From contig CM066984.1 of NCBI GenBank assembly GCA_033977485.1, positions 110,093,191-110,157,190 on the forward strand: a DNA stretch of 64,000 nucleotides, read 5' to 3'. The translations under genes and the position numbers were made by a program. The notes beneath the pieces are model-generated. The model had not been told where the DNA came from. It ran no database searches and was given only the letters and a program-made list of their open reading frames with translations. Below, piece by piece: positions 37,491 to 50,558 of the stretch (position 1 is its first letter; the number at the start of each line of letters is the position of its first letter). Source of the stretch: Hydrangea macrophylla. Lineage: Eukaryota; Streptophyta; Magnoliopsida; Cornales; Hydrangeaceae.

Positions 37491-38229
37491 CAAAAACAGA
37501 GGCTATCTCTTTAAAAAAAAAAAGTTTGCCCTCCGTAAAGCCTGACTGTATATATATATATATATATATATTTTTGGATTGGATTCTTCTAAATTATTAC
37601 AAGTGTAGTGTCTTGAAAAAGTGGTCCACTCCATTTCATAAAATTTCCCTTTAGCCTTCTGCTTTTATTTACCCAGGAAGCCCAATTCCATCATCACACT
37701 TCCACATACAAGAATACTTGTTTTTCGCTTCCAACTTCTAATTCAAAAGTAGTATTCAATTTTGACTTCTTTTCCCCCCCTCCCTATAATTTAGGATAGA
37801 GTAATGGTAAGGAGACCTAAATAATGATTCGGCTAACTAAAATTCTTCATTAATTATAAAATAAAATTATTTAAAATTAGATTTTATTTAAAAATTTTCA
37901 TTGCCACATCATCATATAAACAATTTATTTAACACATCATCATTATATTTTATATAAAAAATAGGGACCTTCGGCCATAACCCCTTCAAATAAAACTCTT
38001 CAAAACTAAAACACATGCTACCTTTCTTTATCGCATTAGGCAATTTTTACACTCAAATTGCTATAACTTTTGTTATACAAGTCCGTTTTTCGTAAAATTT
38101 GATATTTTGAAATCAGGAAAATGAGATCTATCAAACGAGTTCAATATTGACTATTGGGACCAAAAAAAAACTAAACATCAAACAAATATGAAAAATTACA
38201 TTTTTTCGCATACATATAATAAAAACATA

Positions 38230-39150
38230 TTTCTTTCCTACAATTGGCATCATAGATGCATAGATCTTTAAAAAATACGCGAAAAAAAAAAATCACCCAA
38301 AAAATCCAAGAATTGATAAAGTTATAGTAGTTTAAAGTTGTCGGATAGATAACAGATAATATTATCTGTAAGATAGGTAAAACCTCAAAATTAGTCTGTA
38401 ACTTAACTTTTTTCGTAAAATTTCCACGCCTATTGCGTAGATCTCAAAGAAATACATGAAAAAAAAAATTACCCAAAAAATCAAAGAATTGATAAAGTTA
38501 TGGTGGTTTAAAGTTGACAAATAATATTATCTGTTAGCGTAAACAGATAATATTATATGTCTGAAAGATAAAAATTAAAAACAAAGTTCCAAATTACTTT
38601 TGTTTTAGTACAACTTTCAAGTCTGATGCGTAGATCTCAAAGAAATACATGAAATCAAAAAAAAAAAATCACCTAAAAAGCCCAAGAATTGATAAAGTTA
38701 TGGTAGTTTAAAGTTGACAAATAATATTAACTGTTTGTATAAACAGATAATATTATCTGTTTGTGTTCTGGAAGATAAAAATGAAAAAACGAAGTTCTAA
38801 ATTACTTTTTTTTTTAATACAACTTTCAAGTCCGATGCGTAGATCTCAAAGAAATACATGAAATAAAAAAAAACACCCAAAAAGCCCAAAAATTGATAAA
38901 GTTATAGTGGTTTAAAGTTGACAAATAATGTTATCTGTTAGTGTAAACAGATAATATTATATATCTGAAAGATAAAAATGAAAAATGAAGTTTCAAATTA
39001 CTTTTTTTTGTACAACTTTCAAGTCTAAAGCGTAGATCTCGAAAAAAATACATGATATAAAAAATAAAAAAAAATCACCCAAAAAGGCCAAAAAACGAGT
39101 GAGTTATGATGATTTAAAGTTCAAAGATAATATTATATAATCTGTGAGCA
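38230..39150 (+). repeat. Tandem array of ~195-209-bp units, 4-5 copies
   Basis: The landmark GCGTAGATCTC recurs at about 38435, 38628, 38837 and 39030 (spacing 193, 209, 193). A diverged leading copy lies near 38250. Each unit contains GAATTGATAAAGTTATGGTG, TTTAAAGTTGACAAATAAT and a palindromic CAGATAATATTATCTG. No coding. Satellite-like; a TE-internal array is possible. Confidence 0.7.
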
Positions 39151-39719
39151 GAAGGGCTTTTCACCAAATATGAAATGAGGGATTTTTTTTATTAAAACAC
39201 ATAATTTTAAAGGGTCTATGACCTAATATCTCCTAAAAAATAAAGGTATGATTTTCAACATATTATGTTTTAGTTCCAATATATTGTAAATTGTGTTGGG
39301 ACACACAAAATGTTGGAATCAAATCATAATATAAATTATAATGGGACCAAGAAAGTATTTGTATGGTACAACCATGCCACTATGATTGTACCATATAATT
39401 TTCCTTTTCCAACACATGCCATTCATTTAAAGGAGAAGGTGTTAGAATTGTACCAAAAGTTTCATTAGCGGAATTATTTCTTAATTTTTGATTTGGTTCC
39501 TTATCTGGTGTTTTTCTTATCAAATAAAGTTTTTTTTAATGGTGGAAGTTATATATTTTATAGGAATGCATGTTTGTGAGAGTATTCTTTGATGTAAAAA
39601 ACCTACCATAGGGGTAAATATTACTACAACTAGGATTAGAACTCTACGATCTATAAATATAGGGCTTACTCAAGGTATTGATAATATTAGTCGAAAATCT
39701 TCTACATAAACAAAAGATG

Positions 39720-40060
39720 GCTATAAACTAGTGAGGGAGAGATTCGTTTATAACAATTGTATATGTCAATTGTCATATAACTCGGTTGGAGAGTTATACA
39801 CGTGAGGTCTTGAGTGCCAATAATCTTTTTATTAATCGAGGTGATCGCTTTTGCATGTGGACGTAGGCATTGTTAGGCCGAACTATATTTAAATCTTGTT
39901 ATGTTGGTTTGTTTAATTTTTCTTTCGTGTTTGTATCATTCTTATTTTATTTATCTCCATCTTTGTAAGTGTGATTTTTTTGTTGTGATTGTGGGTCCAT
40001 TCCTGTTTGCTATATTTGTTGGTTTGGGCGTGCCATGGCCTTGTGAGGTAGACCCAAACT
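39720..40060 (+). mobile_element. Copia-type LTR fragment
   Basis: Contains GTGAGGGAGAGATT, GATGGACGTAGG-like GTGGACGTAGGCATTG and GCCGAACTATATTTAAATC. These are words typical of Tork/TNT-like Copia LTRs. Ends unclear and no coding attached. Confidence 0.4.
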
Positions 40061-40099
40061 GTAAACACAAAATTTCCTAAATCACTTGTGTGAGTGATA

Positions 40100-41764
40100 C
40101 ACAAGGTTTGAGAAATCTAACTTCTATCAGTGCGATTGTGTATGGTGAGTAGGAAAGTACCCTCACCAAAGATCCCTAGACAGTGTTGAAGCACACAAGC
40201 CTAGCAAGTGATGAAATAAACAAAGAGAAATTAAATAAAAAGCAGGATTTTTATTTAATTAAAATAAGGAAGAGAAATTACAAGGATGTAATTAAAATGC
40301 TAAGAACTAATCCTAAAAATGCTAAAGAATGCTTTAGAATGCTTTTGGATGCGGTTTATCGAGAGTGACGCGGAGTGAATTGAATAGTTGGCCGGCCTGC
40401 TGTATTTATAGCGGCCATGGAGGTCTTCTAGATAAGGTAGGAATCATCTGATGCATCATTATCTGGTAAAAAATACCAGTTTATTTCCATAAACTGATAA
40501 AATCTGCTATATCTTTAAATCTTCCATATCAGATAAATACTTCCCATATCTCGAAATATATATATATTGAATGTAGTCCACATGTTGACCTTGTACGTCT
40601 TGCTTCCCCTCCAAGTAAAAGATACATACCATATATATGCTGATATTATCCCTTAAAGTGATAATATTATCTTTCCTTATTTGATAACATGAATATTATC
40701 ACATTGATATTGATATCCTTCCCAAACTGATAATATTATCACATTGAGAGTTTGTAGTGTGATACACTTCTCAAAAGTGATTGAATCAGCATGGTAAGTT
40801 CTACCAATTGGGTACCAACAGAATCTCTTCCCCATCACAACACGCCCATTAATCCTTGCCAAACATGAGTCCGAATGAATGCACTGCCAAATGTATTAAG
40901 CCTGCTTAATTGGATAGTTGAAGTCATTAGTGGCCCACCACAGTACTTGTTAAAAAGAAGTCAAAAGAAATAAAAACTCAAGCCCGATCATATATATATA
41001 TATTGGAAGCCCGATCATATATACTGCCATTTGAATCTTTGAAGCACAAAAGTCTTTGTAACTCATCAAAGTAATAATGACTTGGGCCCCACCACTGTAC
41101 TTCTTTGTCCAAACCACATGCCAACGGTGGCCTACCATGATGATTAAAGTTATGCCAAGCCATATTAAATGAGATGCAGTCCGATGACGTAATGCACAGC
41201 CCGTGGAGTTTGAGCCCGACCAAAATTTGAAGTGCATGGCTCATCACTTCGGGGCTTTACTTATTCTAATAATTCAGTACCCAAAACCTTACTTTCTGAC
41301 TAGAAGCCCGATTGGAAGCTTGTTTAAAACCAAATAGTGTGAAACCATCACATGCCATCATGAGTTGTGGCCCACCCCTTGAGTAATACACATTTAAATG
41401 TCCAATCAAACCAATAGTTGAATGAAGCCTACTAAAGTTGAGCCCGAGAGAATGGCAGCAATGCTTTCATTTAACTAAAGACTATATTTATAAAATGGTC
41501 AACAAGATTGTTCAAAATTATGATTAGGCAGAATGACAATCAAACCAATAATTTGTCAGCCCGATAGCCATTGAAGTAGTCCGATCTTCAACTGAGGTTG
41601 GCCCACAACCACACCGCTCACTGCTCAGTCAATCTGATTGACTTTTAACCAATCAATCATTAATTTTTGCAATCGGTCTCATGAGTCCGATTAAAATATT
41701 TCAACCGGCCTCTACCATCTTTGAATTTAAAAAATGTATTTTTTAGGTGCAAACAATTCCCAAC
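40100..41764 (-). mobile_element. LTR-like sequence, minus orientation
   Basis: Read on the minus strand it starts TGTTGGGAATTGTTTGCACC (41764 downward), a common LTR start, and has a TATA-like GCTATAAATACAGC near 40397-40411. The 3' end and target duplication were not found. Sequence between is non-coding with repeated AGCCCGA words (40980-41570). 41765-42276 shows nothing further. Confidence 0.4.
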
Positions 41765-42276
41765 AGGAGCTCCATTGGCAGGACCATTTTCCTCCTGAAT
41801 TATGCAATGTGATCTACATGATCGTAATCCTCTTTCTCATTGATTTCTCAATGAAGTTTTATCTCTTCGGTTGGTTAAAAAAAAGGAAAATAATAATAAT
41901 AATAAAATAAAAATTGAGCAACGCTATTGTAATGACTAAGAGCCAAGAAGTAAGATTCATGAGATAGAAAAAAACTAAGATGGTATGGGTTTGCCCATGT
42001 ACTTGTCCCACGTTGTCTAGGGTAAAGATCTTAAATTAGTTTATAAGGTTTAATTCTCCCTCTATTTATAACATGTTCTTTTAAAATTATGAGCGAATTA
42101 AATACAAAAAAACTCTGCAATTCGGCATAACGCTGTTGCAAAAGTACCAGGATTGACCCCTTGTGAATTCTATATATTTAAGCCTAAAACAAACAATATT
42201 ATTACTAAACGGTGGGAATGAATCATTAAAGCTATGGTCCCAAAATTTTGCATTTCAAATATTATAAGAGTGGTAT

Positions 42277-44349
42277 TGTAATATCCGTATCCGAAAAATA
42301 AAGTGATATTTATTTTGCATGCATTAATTTGTATAATTAATTGCATGTGATGATTTGGGTAAGTTCCAGTTACCCCGATGTGATGAGTGCTTGATAAAGG
42401 GCACAGATGGACAGACGTGAAATGGGACCCACGGGAGGTCCAGATTTGGTGAATGCATTTAGTTGCATTTGTGTGATTAAATGGTAGACATGTAACTGTA
42501 AATTTGCACATTATAATACATGTTGATACCATATGATTATTTAATTGATAAAATGATAAGTGTTTTAATATTCTATTATTGTGCATGTTTATTTATGAGA
42601 TCAGTTTGGATACCCTTGTGGGGACATAATCGAACACGTGGCATAATTAGTAGGCTAATTAGTGTCTTCATATAATATGTGGGATCATATTTGGAGCTCA
42701 TACGTGACATAGACATATACTCACTTAGATATTAGGCAATTATTATAACATTTAGGAGTTCCATAGCAAAAATATGAAAGTTGTGGGGATCTAAGTAGAA
42801 TAAATGAAAACTTGGTTTGGAGTTGGTAGAGATGACACCACCTTGTGACTCATCATCACAATTGTTAAAAAAAAAAAAAAACGTGTGTGCATTGTGTTAA
42901 CTGTGAATGGCGGCGGCGGTGGCATACTATGTATATATATATATATATATATTTATATTAATAGTTAGTTAATCACAATGGAAAAAAAAAGAACTGAGAA
43001 AGAACAGGGAGAGTGAGACGCGAGATTGAGAGAACGGAGAGAGATAAAGTGGGGGTTCCCCTTTTGATACCGTAGCTTCGTTATATGTTGCCCAAATCGT
43101 GATACAAAGTTATATTTGGATTCGTGGGGGTAAGCCTAACCTTATGGTATAATTTTATTTGGGTTTAATTGATAGATTTTTCGTGACCCAAATGGGTTGG
43201 TAATATTTAGTTTACCAAAATTGTGTAGGATTTATTCCTGAAGCATAATAGGACTCCAATCTCAACTTTAGGAGCGATTTCAAGAGGTGAGTGACATTAA
43301 TTATGATTTATAGATGGTTTCATGTTTGGGTTCATTTGTGATGTAAAAGCATGTTAAATTAGCTTAATAAAGCTTACTAGTTTATTAATGGGCAAAATTC
43401 ATGTGGTTAAATTAGGCCCAATTTGATTGTGACAGCACGGTGTAATGAATTATGTGAGCATGTTGAGTTGCTTATTTGGGTCAATGGAATTACTATTTCT
43501 ATACCACCATGAGGTAATCGATGTGGTGACGACCACGGCCGCCAGAGGCCTATGGGACCGCACGTGAGGCGTGGGTCATAACTAGGTCACGTGGACTTAG
43601 GGAGTAGAGCCGCGGACTAGTTGGTAGTGGTGGAAGTGAACTAGTAATTTCTGGAGACTTTAGTTTGTTGTAATAAATTGAAATTGAGCATGTTTATTAT
43701 CCATATGCATAATTGCTGTTATTCACAAGCATATAGCTTATATATTGTAGTGGTTATTGAATAACCATCGTAGGCGTTCAAGGTGGAGCTCAAAAGTAAA
43801 GGAAAGAACTTGGAGAGTGATCGTGGGCGTGGGATTGTAAATAAATTCGGATATAATAGACTTATGTTTAATAAGTAAATTAGTGGATTATTGTAAACAA
43901 TTATTTATTTTGGTTTGTGTAGTTAAAGGATAGCGGTTTAAATTCTTGTAATATGGGGGACGTGTTATGTTGGTTGATTTAGGGTTATGGTAGTATTTTT
44001 GTACCTTGCTTGGGTTTGGTTGGGATGATGAACTCGGAGTTATACTCAAAGAGTTCGATATAAATTGAATTTAGTATGTATATTTTCATTAATTTATTTA
44101 ATGGTGGGAATGAATCCATGTAATTCAAGTCTTTGATTATTTAATGTTTTTATATGTTTTAAGGATGAACTTTGTTAAAGTATATTTGGATGTATGTTTG
44201 AAAATTCTTTTGAAAAATATTTTAAAAGTGTTGGATTTTTGGGTCAAAACCTTTACTAATGTGTTTTTACGGAACTTTAATGACTTGGGACGAGCCTTGG
44301 TGACGTGCCACGTATCCTAGATTTACATGTGTGGATCCGGGGCGTGACA
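42277..44349 (+). mobile_element. Solo LTR, 2.07 kb, gypsy (chromovirus)-like
   Basis: Begins TGTAATATCC and ends CCGGGGCGTGACA. Exact 5-bp duplication GGTAT at 42272-42276 and 44350-44354. No gag-pol. Internal TA microsatellite near 42931-42951. The ends are of the same type as the solo LTR at 31761-34169, but the bodies look different. Confidence 0.8.
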
Positions 44350-44488
44350 GGTATCACATCTAATGGTGTGTCCACTCATTGCCATAGCGCACAGAGAGAG
44401 AGAAGATTAGTCATACAAACTGTAGCTATATCATTTCAATTTGCATTTGTAATTTTGTATCAACTAACTAAAATGCTTTTATCCAAAT

Positions 44489-44519
<31 letters not shown>

Positions 44520-44599
44520 CCACATAAAGTGAAACTGTTAAGATTTCTTTTAAAAATGATGAAAATGCTAAAATTGGCTAAAAATATTACCATTTAGCA

Positions 44600-44928
44600 G
44601 ATTTGTGAGGTTAATTTTAGAGTTAATCCTCTATTATGTGGAGATAATGTTGCCATTTAATCTCACTATGTGGTACTAATTTTAACACTTAACTCCTTTT
44701 GGGGGGCTAATTTTTGGGTTATCTGCCTATGTGAGGTTAATTTTGACCCTGAAACTCTCTTATATAGGATTAATTTTAACACTTAATCTCCATATGAGGC
44801 TATTTTGACAAAAATCTTAGTAGTTTCACTTTAGTCCAAAACCATAAGGGGTTAAATACCAACTTTTGAACCACATGAGATAAAGTGAAAATGGGCCTAA
44901 CCACAGGAGGATAAAATGTATTTAACCC

Positions 44929-44976
<48 letters not shown>
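44600..44976. repeat. Repeat with GGTTAATTTT/TTAATCC words ending in (ATT)n
   Basis: Several diverged copies of GTTAATTTTGACCCTTAA-like words and a right end GGATAAAATGTATTTAACCC suggest a decayed TIR element. An (ATT)n microsatellite follows at 44931-44976. 44977-45242 holds nothing recognisable. Confidence 0.4.
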
Positions 44977-45242
44977 GTTATTTTATAACATGGGAAAATA
45001 TCATTGAATGCAGAAACAAAACAAGAATCAGTTCAAGTAAATAAGACGAAAGCAAAATACATAAGAAAAAAAAAAACACAACAAACATATGAAGCTGTAC
45101 TGCAAATCTCTCAAATCCTAGGTTTCACGGACTGTATCATGACATTTTAAAGATGACTAATGTTATAATTTCCAAATTTGTATGAATTTATATATTTATT
45201 TATTTAATTAATTTTTTTTTTTTGAAGTGTACGAAAATTTTG

Positions 45243-45432
45243 AGCATTGTTATGTTTTTCAAATTTTGTGTTCTAAATATGGTTTCTAAGTTCCCTAACA
45301 CATGTGGCAGTAGAACCATTTGATTTTTATTGGAGGATCTTGAAACAGTCTCATAATTATTGAAGGTGTACCTACTGCCACATGTGTAGTAAATTCATTT
45401 GGAAAGCAAAATTTGGGAATCATAACATTACT
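45243..45432. mobile_element. Palindromic MITE (family copy 3)
   Basis: AGCATTGTTATGTTTTTCAAA at the left end and TTTGGGAATCATAACATTACT at the right are inverted. Inner ACACATGTGGCAGTAG / CTACTGCCACATGTGT are also inverted. Followed by a (TA)n-(GA)n microsatellite at 45563-45630. Confidence 0.6.
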
Positions 45433-45562
45433 TGAAATTTTTTATTCCAATATAGCTTTTGATAAAAAATAATAATAATAATAATTAATAAATAATTATG
45501 CTCCGTTTGGTATGGATGAACTTTTTTGTCGCAACACATGCATAATTTTTTTTTATGTACAT

Positions 45563-45582
<20 letters not shown>

Positions 45583-45630
<48 letters not shown>
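45583..45630 (+). repeat. (GA)n microsatellite, 48 bp
   Basis: Pure GA run directly after a TA run. No gene nearby. Confidence 0.9.
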
Positions 45631-45633
<3 letters not shown>

Positions 45634-45824
45634 AGAAGAAAAAAAAGGGTAGAGATGAAGATGAAAATATTATAGAATGATAGTTTCCATCAACCCCAAA
45701 CTCGGTGGAGGAGGCAATGAAGGACAATGGGGGGCTTAAGGTTTAAAAAAAAAATCTACATTTACACTAATTTTTTTTTTACAATTAGCCCCCCCTGATA
45801 TTATAAAATTGTTGTTCTAAGGCT

Positions 45825-46111
45825 TAGGGTGCGTTTGATAAAACTAAAAATTAAGTACTGAAAATTAAGTGCTGAATTTTAAGTACTGAAAATTTTAAGC
45901 GCTTGAAGTTTTATTCCATAAAACAGTGTTTCAACTATTGAAGTAGAATGCATTCAGTGATTATTTTCAGTATAAATTTTTCACTTAAAGTTTTCAGTGG
46001 TTTTGGAGCTACTTTTTCAATTAAGTAGTGTGTTATCAAACGCACTGAAAAAGAATAAGTGCTGAATCTTTTCATTTTCAGCACTTAATGAGGTTATCAA
46101 ACACACCCTTA
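45825..46111. mobile_element. hAT-like MITE (family copy 2)
   Basis: TAGGGTGCGTTTGATAA at the left end and TTATCAAACACACCCTTA at the right are inverted. The interior is full of AAGTGCTGAA/TTCAGCACTT words. Best-preserved of three related units. 46112-46651 contains decayed repeat pieces, including GATCCGCCCCTG near 46592. Confidence 0.6.
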
Positions 46112-46651
46112 GTTTGGCCCCCATGTGGCTTTTTAAAAATAGCTTATGAAATTTATTATCAAATTGTTTGATAATTTTGTACAAGTGGCTCATTACTCTT
46201 TTAAAAAAAAATCATGAAACCAAAATGCAACATTGTGCTTGTAAAAGCTCCATTCTATAGCTTTTAAAAGCTCCCCCACCTCCCCCCCCCAAAAAAAAAA
46301 AAAAAAAATCCTAAGTTCAATTTTTGCAAAACTCATCAACTAGTTACCAAATGATTTAACATGAAATTGTGCTTTAAAAAAGGAGAAGCACCAAAATGGT
46401 GGCCAAACTAAGCCTAAGCCCCCTTTCCCTTATATTTTTGTGCTAATTATAAAAGCCCTCATATATTTTTGGGATAAATTTTTAGCATTAATTTATAACA
46501 TCTACACAAAATATATATCATTAGGACTAATTTTTTTTTCGGGGGCACCGTACAAACCTCTGTCAAGCCCACCCATATACTGATTTTCTAGATCCGCCCC
46601 TGACCAACCCATGTCCCTACATGTGAAACACCTCCTTCAACTTAAAAGTAT

Positions 46652-46893
46652 TACTGATTTTCGATACTTTAGCATTACTAAAAATCGATTGAATATGGTC
46701 CAACTGTCACACTAATTTTTTTTAATATATATAAATATTTCAATTTTTCATTATAGAAATGTTTGATCAAATACTGATTTTCGATACTTTAGCATTACTA
46801 AAAATCGATTGAATATGGTCCAACTGTCACACTAATTTTTTTTTTAATATATATAAATATTTCAATTTTTCATTGTAGAAATGTTTGATCAAA
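46652..46893 (+). repeat. Two-copy tandem duplication, 120 bp unit
   Basis: TACTGATTTTCGATACTTTA starts both copies (46652 and 46772). They are almost identical, differing by two T in a T-run and one A/G. The near identity implies a recent duplication. 46894-48109 contains no recognised gene. Confidence 0.9.
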
Positions 46894-48109
46894 TACTTTA
46901 CTTCAATTTGAGTGTGTTGAAAGGTTTTCAGATTTAAAAATCAAGTGACTTGGGCTTTCAACAATTCTAAACTAGTAGTACTACATTTAAGGAAAACACT
47001 TTAGTGTTGTGCAAATTGTTACACACACAATTTACACAGTAAAAATTAGGTAATTTTGTCTATTATTCATTTCCTTTTACAAGGGATAGGGAGTGCGGGG
47101 CGAACATTCAACCTATATATGCAACGGAGGTTTCAAACACCCAGTTTTGACACCAAAAGACCTATAATTATTCTAAAGTAATACAGTTATCGTGATTAAA
47201 AAAAAAAATAAGAGAAGGGACTACAGGTATCAGTTTTGTGAAAATAAAAAATAAAATAAAATAAAACCCCAAAGTGTTATTATTCACAATGGAGTACAAT
47301 GAATAAAAGTCCAAGGACGGGCCACTTGGGGTCATTGTAAGCTTTAAACACAGCCAAGCAAGCATCAAGTGGGGCCAAGTTGCTTGCTTATGCATATCGT
47401 ACTTCCCCCTTGATTCCAACTCATGTTCATATTCACTATCATGTACAATGCCAGCTATGAGTTGTAATCCTTTTGATTGCGTACAATCTATCAAATATCT
47501 GGTACAAGTACTATAATACACGTTTTTAGAGTATGTAGTTGCTAACCAAAGAAACATACTACATAAGCTTGTGAAATTGGGTAACTAAGAATATCTTAGC
47601 ATTTGACATTACTGTACGTAGAAATTAGATATTCGTGTAAAATAACAAGTTCACTTAATTCTTCATTTAAAGGATTGATTCAACTTTTTCGTAAGGGCTT
47701 CGATTTATTGCTTTTAAATTAATCCGTTTTTTTTTTTTTTTTTTTTTCATCTTTACATGAGTTAATTGATTTTTAAAAATGCGGTAAAAGTTAGTTCTAA
47801 AAGGACTCAAAATTTTCAATAGCAGGTTACCGAAGGCAAAAGCGCCCTATATTTGAGAGACTTAATTAGCACTTTCTCTTCTTGGTACATCTGTTGAGTT
47901 AAGCCCTTTGATTTTTCATCACACTTTGAATTAATTTTTACTTCATATGAAGTGGCATTAGGTCATATGTACGTATAGGGGGTGTGTGCTAGAGTGCTAT
48001 TACAATGAGGTTAAACGTGAAAAAGGAAAAAAAAGTTATTCAACCATGTTTTAAATAGTTTTTTTTTTCATTATTATTATTATTATATAAATCCACCACC
48101 ATTCAGTTT

Positions 48110-48445
48110 TCAGGCCCGTTTGGAAACATTGTGGTTTTTAGTTTTAGTTTCAATTTTTATTTTTGTTTTTTGAAAACAACGACTGAAAACGAGTTTTGCC
48201 ATCATTTTTTTGGTTTTCTTATTCTTGAAATGAAAACCGAAAGCGTGTTTGGAAATTATTTTTGTAATTTCTTTTTCTTTTCTTTTTTTTTTTGAAAACG
48301 ACATCTAAATTGGGTCAGGAAATAGGGAAAAAAAAAAAAAAAGAAGAAGTAATTTTCAGTTTTCATTTTTATAAAAACAAATCAAAATATTTCCGTTTTT
48401 AAAATTTAAAAAATTGAATACTGAAAACATTACCACACGGCCCAT
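48110..48445. mobile_element. TIR element, ~335 bp
   Basis: Left CAGGCCCGTTTGGAAACATT and right AACATTACCACACGGCCCAT have partly inverted GGCCCGT/ACGGCC ends. The interior has inverted GTTTTCA/TGAAAAC words. Class unknown. Confidence 0.4.
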
Positions 48446-48822
48446 AACTTATTATTATTATTATTTATTTCATGGTTTTCTATTTTTTTTTCCTAATGAC
48501 ATGAAACACTTTAATGTCAGGCTAAATTTAAAATGACCTAACTTAGTACGATAAAAACACATGGCAACTACTCACTTGCATGTTGTTATTCCTACTGCAG
48601 GAGTCAAGAAAAACCATGTGATAGATTGGACATTACTTATTACTTACATATGTTACATTTATTATGATTAATGCTACTGTCGGAACATCTTTATTTAATC
48701 TCAGAGCAAAATGTGTAACTAAATATTTTAATGACATTTTTTTTTGTTGTAAAAATTTTTAAAAACAAAAATTACTTTAACAGTAACCATTATTACTCTG
48801 ACAATAATATTAACTTTTAGGG

Positions 48823-49788
48823 TAAATTATACAAACTTTTCTTGAGGTTTGCCTTAATTACACGGATCACCCCACTTATTTTAAAAATTACACAGACCTC
48901 CCTCGAGGTTTATAATTAGGTAACAAAACGCCCCCTCCCCTAATGGTCCGTTAGTTTTTTACATTAGCCTCTCCTGAAAATTACAGTTAGCCCCCATAAT
49001 ATTATAAAATTGTCATACTAAAGCTCCCTTTCTCTTATATTTTTGTGCTAATTATAAAATCCCTCATCTCTCCTATGTTTTTGGTTAATTTTTTTAACAT
49101 TAATTTATATCATCTACACAAAATATACACAAAACATATATAAATAGGTCCAACTTTTTTTTTCCCCCGAACAAACCTCTATCAAGCCCCCCCTGTATTA
49201 ATTTTCTAGATCTGCCCCTGTCCCTATGCTTCAAAAGTTGACACTTAACCCCCTGTGATTGTGGACTAAAATAGAACTGTTATGATTTCACTCAAAGAGC
49301 GTTAACCCCCATGGGGGGCTTGATAGAGGTTTGTTTGGGGGAAAAAATTTTTTTGAACCTATTTATATGTATTTTGTGTAGATGATATAAATTAATGCTA
49401 AAAAAATTAACCCAAAAACATAGGAGGGAGGAGGGATTTTATAATTAGAACAAAAATATAAGAGAAAGGGGGATTAGTATGACAATTTTATAATATTAGG
49501 GGGGCTAATTGTAATTTTCAGGGGAGGCTAATGTAAAAAAAACTAACGGACCGTTAGGGGAGGGGGGATTAGTATGACAATTTTATAATATTAGGGGGGC
49601 TAATTGTAATTTTCAGGGGAGGCTAATGTAAAAAAAAACTAACGGACCGTTAGGTGAGAGGGCGTTTTGTTACCTAATTATAAATATCGAGAGAGATCTG
49701 TGTAATTTTTGAAACAAGACGAGATGTCCATGTAATTAAGGCAAACCTCAAAAGAGATTTGTGTAATTTACCCTAACCTTTATTTATT
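48823..49788. mobile_element. Long-TIR (foldback-like) element with internal duplication
   Basis: Two arms of roughly 400-480 bp mirror each other: AGGGTAAATTATACAAAC at the left end, GTTTGTGTAATTTACCCT-like at the right. TCCGTTAG / CTAACGGA, CATCTACACAAAATA / TATTTTGTGTAGATG and GGGGGCTTGATAGAGG lie near the centre. The right arm holds a direct ~95-bp duplication (49471-49565 and 49566-49660). No transposase. Confidence 0.7.
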
Positions 49789-50325
49789 ATGTGACACAGC
49801 TTGTCTTTAACGGCCCCCGTTATTTTGCTCTTATGTCCAATTGCAATAATGTCTATTTCCCAAAGACTTTTATCCACATGGCTCCAAGTCTATGGTTACA
49901 GATTTCTTAAACCTAATCTTTCACATTTTCTTCAGCGTGCCAAAAAAAAAAAAAATTTAAAAATTAAAAAATTTCAAAAAATAAACAATTTGTTTGAACA
50001 TACGCATGTGAGGACGTGTGCATGAATATGACAGAAGTCTCACATCTCATTTATCACCAACAAAAGGGTGCAAATTTATCTTTGCCGAGTTTTCCGACAC
50101 ATTAATGCTAGGTGTATATATTTTTTTTTACACTTTTTGACACACTATTTTAAATGCGTGTATTATGTACTGTATAAGTGGTGCACATAAAAGCACAATG
50201 TGAAAAATTCAAATAACATAAGGTACATGCATTTAAAGCACATTGTGTCAAAAAATGTGTACAAAAATGTGCACACCTAGCATTATTGTTTCCTATATGC
50301 ATCTTTTTGTTAATGAAATATTCTT

Positions 50326-50518
50326 GGGTTAATTATACGGACCTTCCTTGAGGATTAGCGAAATTACACAGACCTCCCCTCTGTATTGTAAAATTACACA
50401 AATCTCCCTTGAGATTTGAATTTGTATTACACACACCTCCCCTCTAGATGCAAAATTTACAAAGACCTCCCTTCTTAATTTGCTAATGCCGAAAATACCC
50501 ATAGTTATTAAAAAAAAA

Positions 50519-50558
<40 letters not shown>

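Noticed and set aside
38719..38761. Repeated CAGATAATATTATCTG palindromes considered as a CRISPR-like array
   Set aside because: Spacing and repeat structure fit a ~200-bp tandem repeat in a plant nuclear genome; no cas genes and no uniform spacers.
42170..42586. 138-codon minus-strand open frame
   Set aside because: Crosses the boundary of the solo LTR at 42277, so it is a chance frame.
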